From Gammaproteobacteria bacterium RBG_16_37_9 (lineage in GTDB: Bacteria > Pseudomonadota > Gammaproteobacteria > UBA9339), in contig MGXJ01000026.1 in assembly GCA_001801345.1 (NCBI GenBank), positions 1 to 9,395 on the forward strand: 9,395 nucleotides of DNA, given 5' to 3'. Position 1 is the first letter of the stretch, and each line of letters opens with the position of its first letter. Below are positions 1-5,160 of the stretch, piece after piece. A program made the position numbers and the translations under genes. The notes below the pieces were generated by a model. That model was not told the DNA's origin. It ran no database searches and worked only from the letters and a program-made list of their open reading frames with translations.

Positions 1-167
1 CGAACGTAACATTGATAAGCCTAGCCACATACTTTTTCATTATTTTCAGTGTAGTTTTGATTATTTGGTTTATATCCGCCTATTCTTTAGATAAAGAGTT
101 CTACAAGAAGATTGAAGAAAACAAGGCATGTGAAGCAGAAGCAGTAGTTGAGCCTGTAACAGGTTGA
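1..167 (+). CDS. C-terminal fragment of an unidentified membrane protein (5' end outside window)
   Basis: Reading from base 3, an open frame runs 54 codons to a TGA at 165-167. The first half is a strongly hydrophobic stretch (LATYFFIIFSVVLIIWFISA) that reads as one transmembrane helix. A short charged tail follows, with Lys-rich then Glu-rich residues (DKEFYKKIEEN, CEAEAVVEPVTG), probably facing the cytoplasm. The start lies before the window, so length and family cannot be judged. I do not recognise the protein. It could be another small membrane protein like the DUF4870-like gene downstream, but the fragment is too short to compare. The frame is the only long open one at this edge. Confidence 0.5.
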   Translation, partial: NVTLISLATYFFIIFSVVLIIWFISAYSLDKEFYKKIEENKACEAEAVVEPVTG

Positions 168-274
168 GTAGTATTAAAGCTTGTTTCTAAAAGGTTGCAT
201 CGATTTTTTGCCAGGACAATAGTTAGTTGTCTGGTGATGTCTGGGTGAATTATTGTTCTAGCTATTCATCTTAA

Positions 275-303
275 TAAATAAAACCTAGATTGGGTTTTAT
301 TTA
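275..303. terminator. AT-rich hairpin, probable bidirectional terminator
   Basis: A perfect 11-bp inverted repeat, TAAATAAAACC / GGTTTTATTTA, encloses a 7-base loop. The GC pairs lie next to the loop and the distal half of the stem is an A/T run on both strands, which is the layout of an intrinsic terminator usable in either direction. It lies about 110 bases after the stop of the truncated upstream gene, which it most likely terminates. The separate U tract after the stem is poor, so efficiency is uncertain. Confidence 0.5.
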
Positions 304-551
304 GCTGCCATTCGATGAGTATTTCAATTTTTATCCCTACGGGTTGCAGTTCCAAATTTTGTAATCCTGCTACCATAAAGTAGTGTCATTAATTTCATAG
401 AGATTACGTTAGAAGTAGTATCTTAACCGTGTGTTGTGGATCTAAATTTGGTTTTCCACTTTTCAATATGATAACATGAGTTGCTTATTGGGGAATTATA
501 AGGCCCCGTAATCAGATAAACAGGGTCTTAAAATGTATGCTTTTCAATAAA

Positions 552-563
552 GTTAATATTAAC
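552..563. promoter_or_regulatory. 12-bp perfect palindrome upstream of the DUF4870-like gene
   Basis: GTTAATATTAAC is a perfect palindrome ending 10 bases before the Shine-Dalgarno sequence of the gene at 584. The position would suit a repressor operator in the leader or at the promoter. AT-rich palindromes of this length can also occur by chance, and no clear -35/-10 pair was found around it. Confidence 0.25.
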
Positions 564-573
564 CAATTTAAAA

Positions 574-578
574 AGGAG
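574..578 (+). promoter_or_regulatory. Ribosome binding site of the DUF4870-like gene
   Basis: AAAAGGAG ends five bases before the ATG at 584. It is one of the best Shine-Dalgarno sequences in the window and decides that start. It contrasts with the two accessory genes downstream, which have none. Confidence 0.7.
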
Positions 579-583
579 TATTT

Positions 584-988
584 ATGGGGGAAGAAATGAA
601 ACCAACCGAAGGTGGTGTTGAAAAACAAGACAAAAGTAATTTGTCTATGGGGGTCGAAAAGATATCTTTAAGAAATATTGTGCAAATTGTTTATCTGTGT
701 CAGGCATTGTCATTCTTTTTTGGCATAACTGCGATTGTTGGTGTAATTATAAACTATATTAAACTTCCTGAGGTAAAAGGAACGTGGCTTGAGTCACATT
801 TTACCTGGCAAATTAGAACATTTTGGATAGGTTTGGGAATAAGCATCGTTGGATTGATATTGATGATGGTGTTCATTGGGTTTTTAGTGCTAATGGCAAA
901 CTTGGTTTGGATTGTATACCGTGTCGTTAAGGGTTGGTTGTTGCTATCCGAAAATAAGCCAATAGAAAATTGTACCGCATTGATATAA
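584..988 (+). CDS. Small membrane protein of the COG3671 / DUF4870-like type
   Basis: A 134-residue protein of unknown function, expected in the inner membrane. The first ~30 residues are polar and charged. Hydrophobic segments follow at about 32-58 and 81-112, the second long enough for two helices. The loop between them (about 60-81) carries a GTWLESHF..QIRTFW signature, and the last segment ends in VYRVVKGW..L. I recognise this pattern from small bacterial proteins annotated as COG3671 or DUF4870/Tic20-like. The start is set by AGGAG at 574-578, five bases before the ATG. A second ATG four codons later fits worse. The gene stands alone, followed by about 230 non-coding bases. The family match is from memory of the motif. 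Confidence 0.75.
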   Translation: MGEEMKPTEGGVEKQDKSNLSMGVEKISLRNIVQIVYLCQALSFFFGITAIVGVIINYIKLPEVKGTWLESHFTWQIRTFWIGLGISIVGLILMMVFIGFLVLMANLVWIVYRVVKGWLLLSENKPIENCTALI

Positions 989-1151
989 AAATTTAGTGAA
1001 ATTAGCATCATGAGAGCGAGTCATCAAATTATGGTTGCTTTTTTGATACTGAGATACTGGAAACTAGAGTTATGTAGGAAGTTTACTATACGTTACCAGA
1101 AAAATTAACTGTGATTGTTAAAAAATCCCCAGATACCTTCTGTTATATGCT

Positions 1152-1189
1152 ATGACCAAACGGGAATTCATTCCTGTTTGGTCTTGACT
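1152..1189 (+). repeat. Left copy of the repeat flanking the accessory block
   Basis: Bases 1152-1166 (ATGACCAAACGGGAA) are identical to 4096-4110 in direct orientation. Because the left copy is itself palindromic, 1167-1189 also matches the reverse complement of 4092-4114 at 20 of 23 positions. The two copies bracket the ATPase gene and the AbiE pair. They may mark the ends of an acquired segment or be two versions of the same promoter-proximal element. Confidence 0.55.
1154..1183. repeat. Near-perfect 14-bp inverted repeat directly before the ATPase promoter
   Basis: GACCAAACGGGAAT and ATTCCTGTTTGGTC form a 14-bp inverted repeat with a 2-base centre. The single mismatch would be a G-U pair in RNA. 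The right arm ends at 1183 and the -35 hexamer of the ATPase promoter begins at 1184. That suits an operator or activator site. As RNA it could also act as a hairpin ending transcription from the gene at 584-988. Part of the sequence recurs at 4092-4114. Confidence 0.6.
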
Positions 1190-1211
1190 TTTCGGGAATT
1201 GAGTCCATAAT
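1184..1211 (+). promoter_or_regulatory. Sigma70-type promoter of the ATPase gene, predicted leaderless
   Basis: TTGACT (1184-1189, 5/6 to consensus) and CATAAT (1206-1211, 5/6) are separated by 16 bases. Transcription would start near 1217-1219, while the ATG is at 1221. The mRNA would therefore have almost no leader, and no Shine-Dalgarno sequence is visible. The spacer contains GACT...AGTC (1186-1205), a possible operator. Prediction from sequence only. Confidence 0.6.
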
Positions 1212-1220
1212 AGTCAGATC

Positions 1221-2366
1221 ATGAAACGAGAAATCGCGCCACATATAAAAAAAGATTTAGAGAAAAAAATAGTTTTCATTAGTGGTCCGCGACAAGTCGG
1301 CAAAACAACTTTGACAAAATCGCTAGACTTTACTTATGACTATTTTAATTATGATAAAGCTTCCGATCGAGCGGCATTGAAAGATAATAGTTGGGATAGG
1401 AACAAAGAGCTTGTAATATTTGATGAATTGCACAAGATGAATCAGTGGAAGAGATGGTTGAAAGGGATTTATGATACGGAAGGTGTAAGGCCAAGAATAT
1501 TAGTGACTGGTAGCTCTAAGTTAGAAACATACAAAAAAGTAGGGGACTCTCTTGCCGGCAGATATTTTCAATATCGTCTTCATCCGTTTGATCTAAAAGA
1601 AGTGCGCTTGCGCTATTCAAAAGAAGAAGCTTTTAAGCGTCTTTGGGAGTGTAGTGGTTTTCCAGAGCCTTTTATTGATGGCACAGAAGTTTTTTATCAT
1701 CGTTGGAAACGCAGTCACTTAGATATTATTCTCAGGCAAGATTTGATTGATATTCAAACTATTCGCGATATCCAAGCGATTGAATCCCTAATTGAATTAT
1801 TAAAATCAAATATTGGTTCAACAATATCCTATTCCAATCTTGCAAGGGTTTTGGAAAAAGATGCTAAAACAATAAAACGTTGGCTGCAGTTATTGGAAAA
1901 TCTCTATGTTATTTTTAAAGTAACACCATATTCTAAAAAAATTTCAAGATCGCTTCTCAAAGAACCAAAATATTATTTTTACGATACGGTTCAGGTTAGT
2001 AAAGATAATGGTATTAAATTAGAAAATATCGTTGCTGCATCTATTTTAAAAGAACTACATAGATTAGAAGATGTGTTGGGTGCGAGCGCAGCCAAGCTGC
2101 ATTTTTTAAGAACCAAAGATGGAAAGGAAATAGATTTTTTAGTGGTTATCAACAGTAAGCCTTATTGTTTAATTGAAGTAAAATGGTCAGACGATACTCC
2201 AAGTAAGCATTTTCCCCATTTTGAGTCTTATTTTGTAAAAACAAAAAAAATTCAACTCGTAAAAGAAATTAAACGAGATAAAACTTATCCGGACGGATTA
2301 GAAATACGCGACGTTGTAACTTGGCTTTCAAAAATCGATTTTAGTGACGCCATCCAATATCGTTAG
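1221..2366 (+). CDS. AAA-type ATPase with C-terminal DUF4143 domain
   Basis: A 381-residue cytoplasmic protein of the widespread ATP-binding family (AAA_14 plus DUF4143), whose role is not established. The Walker A motif is GPRQVGKTT at 22-30 with Lys28. The Walker B motif is LVIFDE with Asp68 and Glu69. A sensor-like VTGSS and the family block DSLAGRYFQYRLHPFDLKE follow. The middle (about 195-250) looks like a winged-helix segment. The C-terminal part has FLRTKDGKEIDFLV...LIEVKW, with Asp305, Glu319 and Lys321 in a PD-(D/E)XK-like arrangement, so a nuclease-type fold is likely, though activity is unproven. The length is normal and the frame intact. The ATG at 1221 is supported by the promoter immediately before it. 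Its 3' end faces abiEi across 24 bases. It may serve defence or element maintenance; that is inference. Confidence 0.9.
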   Translation: MKREIAPHIKKDLEKKIVFISGPRQVGKTTLTKSLDFTYDYFNYDKASDRAALKDNSWDRNKELVIFDELHKMNQWKRWLKGIYDTEGVRPRILVTGSSKLETYKKVGDSLAGRYFQYRLHPFDLKEVRLRYSKEEAFKRLWECSGFPEPFIDGTEVFYHRWKRSHLDIILRQDLIDIQTIRDIQAIESLIELLKSNIGSTISYSNLARVLEKDAKTIKRWLQLLENLYVIFKVTPYSKKISRSLLKEPKYYFYDTVQVSKDNGIKLENIVAASILKELHRLEDVLGASAAKLHFLRTKDGKEIDFLVVINSKPYCLIEVKWSDDTPSKHFPHFESYFVKTKKIQLVKEIKRDKTYPDGLEIRDVVTWLSKIDFSDAIQYR

Positions 2367-2390
2367 TTAGGAATATAAAGGACTTGACAC

Positions 2391-3008
2391 CTAAACTCGT
2401 TTTTTTGTTTCGAGAATCCTAAAACTATTTTCTATCATAACCCGTCGCGATGGCGATTTAATTTTGGTTAACCATTGCAAGAATAGCTTGCGGTTAAAAT
2501 TATTGGGAATTATAAATTCTGGTAGTTTAGTAAAAATACGCGTTTTAGTCGGTTTAAGATATAAAAAATCAAACAGTGCTTTTTCAGGCGTTGCAATTTT
2601 GACGGCATTTTTACCAACTTCTTGATAACCAAAAAATAGAGCTGGAGGGATATGATGCACCGAAACAGTAGCAACTGGTGTATTAAATGTTTTGGTTCTA
2701 CCGCAAGAAACTGCATAAATTATTTCGGGAACTTGTTCGATCATCCCATGATGGTATAAAGCGCTTTGTAATGAAACATAACACGAAAACGGTGCCATTA
2801 AATAACTCGGCAACATAAACGGTTCAACGAGTTCTGATATTGCCCAAAGACCCTTGTCCAAATGAAGTAAGTGCTTATCTGCAGCAAGGCGTGCTAATGA
2901 TTTACTAGTGGTTGTTGTAGGCTGGTTAAGGAGGGCAACAATATCCCGGGTTTGAAAAACTGGTTGTTTTAGTTCTTTGATTTTTGTTAATACTTTACTT
3001 AGCTGCAT
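2391..3008 (-). CDS. abiEi: AbiEi-type antitoxin / transcriptional regulator
   Basis: A 205-residue protein of the AbiEi antitoxin family of type IV toxin-antitoxin systems. In studied AbiE systems this protein both represses the operon and counteracts the AbiEii nucleotidyltransferase without a stable complex. The N-terminus (about 1-60) is a winged helix-turn-helix with many Lys and Thr residues (VFQTRDIVALLNQP, TSKSLARLAADKHL). The family body follows: YVSLQSALYHHGMIEQVP, VSCGRTKTFNTP, VHHIPPALFFGYQ and IATPEKALFDFLYL. The frame is intact. The start is supported by AGGA at 3014-3017, five bases upstream, which sits at the edge of the palindromic element. The gene lies downstream of the toxin gene on the same strand, the reverse of the usual abiEi-abiEii order. 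AbiEi function is family knowledge, not shown here. Confidence 0.88.
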   Translation of the reverse strand: MQLSKVLTKIKELKQPVFQTRDIVALLNQPTTTTSKSLARLAADKHLLHLDKGLWAISELVEPFMLPSYLMAPFSCYVSLQSALYHHGMIEQVPEIIYAVSCGRTKTFNTPVATVSVHHIPPALFFGYQEVGKNAVKIATPEKALFDFLYLKPTKTRIFTKLPEFIIPNNFNRKLFLQWLTKIKSPSRRVMIENSFRILETKKRV

Positions 3009-3011
3009 AAT

Positions 3012-3193
3012 AATCCTAAAAATAGTAGTTAAAACCTACTGCGAGCGTTTAATATAATGAATCTATAGATTTTTTTTGAAAATTTTTTTCACCGTAGTGG
3101 TGACTACTGTCTCAAAAAAATTTTCAAAATAAAATCCATATCTTCAATATCTTAAACGCTCTCGCTACGGTTTCAACTACTTTTTTTAGGATA
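3012..3193. repeat. About 180-bp imperfect palindrome, MITE-like, between toxin and antitoxin genes
   Basis: The left arm (3012-3089) and the reverse complement of the right arm (3114-3193) align over about 80 positions, with roughly 65-70 identities and three short gaps. The inner 16 bp (3074-3089 / 3114-3129) are perfect. The outer ends share ATCCTAAAAA and AGTAGTT, and the middle shares GCGAG and CGTTTAA. The 24-base centre has its own small stem, GTAGT/ACTAC (3094-3098 / 3103-3107). The left end supplies the abiEi ribosome binding site. The right end contains the last codons and TGA of abiEii. No clear target-site duplication was found, although TAAT occurs at both outer ends. It may be a miniature inverted-repeat element or a large regulatory hairpin. 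Confidence 0.7.
3014..3017 (-). promoter_or_regulatory. Ribosome binding site of abiEi, inside the palindrome edge
   Basis: On the minus strand TTTTTAGGAT precedes the ATG at 3008 with five bases between AGGA and the start codon. The site belongs to the outer end of the palindrome's left arm. The right end carries the same outward-facing TTTTTTTAGGAT on the + strand, so the element has an outward Shine-Dalgarno-like motif at both ends. Confidence 0.5.
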
Positions 3194-3964
3194 ATCTCCT
3201 AAGAGTGCTTGCCTGACATTACCAATAATTTGTTGCCAAATTTCTGGAGCGGAATAAGTTTTTTGATATTCTGCAGCTAAGTAGGTAACAACTTGACTCT
3301 GAAAATCTTGATAATTTATATCTGTAAGGTTTTCTAAAGCCTTCGCAGCTAATGTTTTAAATTGATCTCGTTTTATCGTTAATGAGATATCGCTAAAGCT
3401 AGTTAGTGGTTTATTGCCAACTAGTAAATATAAGTCAAAAATATCTCGTGCTTGTGTGATATTGCGCCCAGCAAGAGCCGCAATTTTTTGCAAAATAGCT
3501 GCCGTACGACTATAATGGCTCAAAAAAATTGGCGGCAAAGAATACTGTTGAGTTATTGAACTATCTACAGCTTCAAACAAAATCCCATCATTTTTGCTGC
3601 GGCGTGAAAATTCAATTTTAGTGTGCGCGTCCAAATTAAAACCAGTGATTTTGAAAGAGATTTTCCATCTTTGTGTGGTTTCAGTTTGTTTGGGAATAGA
3701 AATATTTGTAATAGTAATTCCGTTAGTTTGTAAGATACTCGCCAAAGACTTGGATTCTAGAATGCTAGTAACATTTTTGCGTAAGGTTGTCAGGCTGATT
3801 ATTTGTGTATCAAAATCTATATCTTCAGAGTATCGAAAACTTTGAAAGTAAAATCGCAGGTTGCATCCGCCTTTGAGAGTGTAAAGTCGTTTATCAATTT
3901 TTCTGCCGAGGTGATCCAGAAAAATCAAATGAAAATACTCTATAGTTTGTCTCATGCTGTGCAT
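3173..3964 (-). CDS. abiEii: AbiEii-type nucleotidyltransferase toxin
   Basis: A protein of the AbiEii/AbiGii (DUF1814) family. These are DNA polymerase beta-like nucleotidyltransferases acting as the toxin of type IV systems. The key block is TLKGGCNLRFYF..FRYSEDIDFD, carrying the GG-x-N-L-R and R-x-S-x-D-I-D signatures, with the two Asp residues expected to bind metal. KIEFSRR and QKIAALAGR..TQARDIFDL lie further on; the latter is a typical family segment. The frame opens at 4078, but the first ~38 residues of that longest form do not look like the family. Relatives begin close to MRQTIEYFHL. A promoter ending at 3971 places transcription start on or beside the ATG at 3964, so I choose that one; the ATG at 3955 is the alternative. 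The last codons and TGA lie in the palindrome. The gene precedes abiEi. Confidence 0.85.
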   Translation of the reverse strand: MHSMRQTIEYFHLIFLDHLGRKIDKRLYTLKGGCNLRFYFQSFRYSEDIDFDTQIISLTTLRKNVTSILESKSLASILQTNGITITNISIPKQTETTQRWKISFKITGFNLDAHTKIEFSRRSKNDGILFEAVDSSITQQYSLPPIFLSHYSRTAAILQKIAALAGRNITQARDIFDLYLLVGNKPLTSFSDISLTIKRDQFKTLAAKALENLTDINYQDFQSQVVTYLAAEYQKTYSAPEIWQQIIGNVRQALLGDYPKKSS

Positions 3965-3970
3965 TTTATG

Positions 3971-3999
3971 ATAATACGTGATTTTGACACCAGTTTCAA
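3971..3999 (-). promoter_or_regulatory. Sigma70-type promoter of abiEii, predicted leaderless
   Basis: On the minus strand TTGAAA (3999-3994, 5/6) and TATTAT (3976-3971, 5/6) are spaced by 17 bases. The expected transcription start falls at about 3963-3966, coinciding with the ATG at 3964 and leaving about nine bases to the ATG at 3955. No Shine-Dalgarno sequence precedes either. The promoter lies inside the longest open frame, which argues against the upstream start at 4078. Confidence 0.55.
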
Positions 4000-4091
4000 C
4001 ACTAAGTATTATTGAAGTATGATGCAAAATATAGTAATTTTTATTGTTTGAACGGCAAATAAAGGGATTAAATCTCATTTTGCAATGGATG

Positions 4092-4114
4092 AGTCATGAC
4101 CAAACGGGAACGAA
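4092..4114 (-). repeat. Right copy of the repeat flanking the accessory block
   Basis: Contains the 15 bases ATGACCAAACGGGAA (4096-4110), identical to 1152-1166. Read on the minus strand, 4114-4092 matches 1167-1189 at 20 of 23 positions, including GTTTGGTC and TGACT. Adjacent bases on the minus strand (4137-4123) carry TTTCGGGA..AGTC, similar to the TTTCGGGA...AGTC of the ATPase promoter spacer but in a different order. This copy lies between the end of sufT and the start of abiEii and has no good -10, so it looks like a decayed or boundary copy. Confidence 0.5.
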
Positions 4115-4158
4115 CCCTCCAGACTAGTCCCGAAATTTCTTTCAATTGCGTCCCTTTT

Positions 4159-4698
4159 TTATAACAACCCTAACTCCAATTTCGCCTGTTCCGACATCAT
4201 TGAACGATCCCAGGGTGGGTCAAAAACCATTTCGATTTCTACGGATTTTACTTCAGGCAGGCTTGAAACTTTTTGTTTTGCATCTTCAGCAATAACCGGT
4301 CCCATGCCACAGCCAGGGGCGGTAAGCGTCATGCGAATTACAACGTTGTATTTATCTTTATCATCATCAGCGGCAGTAATATCAATTCCATAAATTAAAC
4401 CAAGATCAACGATATTAACTGGGATTTCTGGATCGTAACAGGTGCGTAGTGCAGCCCAGGCTTGATTTTCTAAAGTGGTATTTTCATTTCCTGCTAGAGT
4501 AAAAGTTAAATTTGTTTTGCCTAAAGCATCTGCATCTTTGCTTTCGATGCGATACATATCACCTTGAGCAGTTATTGTATAATTGCCACCAAGAGAATAA
4601 GTGATAGTAACTTCAGTGTCTTTGGTCAAATCGCAAGGAGTGCCGAATGGAACTTGGATTGCAGTTACATCGCGTTTTAGTTTTACTATTTCGTGCAT
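4159..4698 (-). CDS. sufT: SufT, long-form Fe-S assembly protein with DUF59 domain
   Basis: A 179-residue protein matching the long SufT type: an N-terminal ~70-residue beta-rich region (RDVTAIQVPFGTPC) followed by a MIP18/DUF59 domain. Within the domain are CYDPEIPVNIVDLGLIYG (Cys87 to about 104), LTAPGCGMGP (Cys130) and the closing VFDPPWDRSMMSEQAKLELG. SufT/DUF59 proteins act in the cytoplasm in maturation or delivery of Fe-S clusters, especially under high demand; the exact step is unresolved. It is the last gene of the suf cluster, starting five bases after the sufU stop, with no clear ribosome binding site of its own, which suggests translational coupling. The length is normal for the long form. 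Accessory DNA begins soon after its stop. Confidence 0.93.
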   Translation of the reverse strand: MHEIVKLKRDVTAIQVPFGTPCDLTKDTEVTITYSLGGNYTITAQGDMYRIESKDADALGKTNLTFTLAGNENTTLENQAWAALRTCYDPEIPVNIVDLGLIYGIDITAADDDKDKYNVVIRMTLTAPGCGMGPVIAEDAKQKVSSLPEVKSVEIEMVFDPPWDRSMMSEQAKLELGLL

Positions 4699-4703
4699 AA
4701 ATA

Positions 4704-5150
4704 TTATTCACTAGAAATTATATTTTGATCTTTAGTTAATACCGCTTTTAATGTATGCCATGGTAAAGTAGCACACTTAATCCTCATTGGAAACTCAACG
4801 ACGCCAGCAAGGACTGAAAGTTTACCTAATTTTTCTGGATGATCAGCTTTGCCCGTGGTTATAAGCTTTTGAAACTCAGTAAATACTTCTAATGCTTCTT
4901 CAATAGTTTTATTTTTTATCGCATCAGTCATTAGTGAAGCAGAGGCAGTTGAAATAGCACACCCAGCACCTTGAAAACATATGTCGGTGATGAGGCCGCT
5001 TTTTTCATTAACATATAATGTGATTTTATCTCCACATAAAGGGTTGAATCCTTCTTTTTTATGACTTGCTTGTTCAAGTGGGCAAAAATTGTGCGGATGT
5101 TGACTATGGTCAATTATAATTTGTTGGTATAGATCACGTAAATCGTTCAT
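4704..5150 (-). CDS. sufU: SufU, zinc-dependent sulfurtransferase partner of SufS
   Basis: A 148-residue cytoplasmic protein of the NifU/IscU-like fold. It has the SufU ligand set: Cys39 and Asp41 in NPLCGDK, Cys64 in GAGCAIS and Cys126 in RIKCATLPWHTL. The spacing matches Bacillus SufU (Cys41, Asp43, Cys66, Cys128) shifted by two. The about 20-residue insertion before the last Cys is typical of SufU and absent from IscU. In that family the zinc site accepts persulfide sulfur from SufS. An in-frame ATG at 5201 would add 17 residues and overlap sufS by about 40 bases. I prefer 5150 because family proteins begin at MNDLRDLYQ and because the GAGG that overlaps the sufS stop lies about eight bases before it. 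It is the third suf gene here. Confidence 0.92.
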   Translation of the reverse strand: MNDLRDLYQQIIIDHSQHPHNFCPLEQASHKKEGFNPLCGDKITLYVNEKSGLITDICFQGAGCAISTASASLMTDAIKNKTIEEALEVFTEFQKLITTGKADHPEKLGKLSVLAGVVEFPMRIKCATLPWHTLKAVLTKDQNIISSE

Positions 5151-5160
5151 AAAAACCGCC

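Larger units (their letters stand above)
168..583. other. Gene-free stretch between two membrane-protein genes
   Basis: About 415 bases with no convincing open frame on either strand. It contains a small bulged stem-loop at 211-234 (CCAGGACAA / TTGTCTGG), a strong terminator-like hairpin at 275-303, a perfect 12-bp palindrome at 552-563 and the ribosome binding site of the next gene at 574-578. No RNA gene was recognised. Confidence 0.5.

Noticed and set aside
211..234. Terminator or small-RNA hairpin CCAGGACAA / TTGTCTGG
   Set aside because: The stem is short and bulged, with no T tract after it on either strand in the right orientation.
754..1011. Minus-strand open frame opposite the DUF4870-like gene
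   Set aside because: It lies almost wholly opposite a gene with clear family motifs and a Shine-Dalgarno sequence. No protein family is recognisable.
2367..2394. Shared terminator between the ATPase gene and abiEi
   Set aside because: TTAGG/CCTAA gives only five pairs with a loop of about 18 bases, too weak to call despite the following T run.
3090..3113. CRISPR-like or riboswitch structure in the abiE spacer
   Set aside because: There is only one palindrome, with no repeated units, and no known aptamer signature was recognised.
3965..4078. N-terminal extension of abiEii using the ATG at 4078
   Set aside because: The extra ~38 residues do not resemble the family N-terminus, and a good promoter (3971-3999) lies inside this stretch.
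4105..4132. Terminator for the suf operon (CGGGA / TCCCG)
   Set aside because: Only about five base pairs around an 18-base loop with a weak T run. It is more simply part of the flanking repeat.
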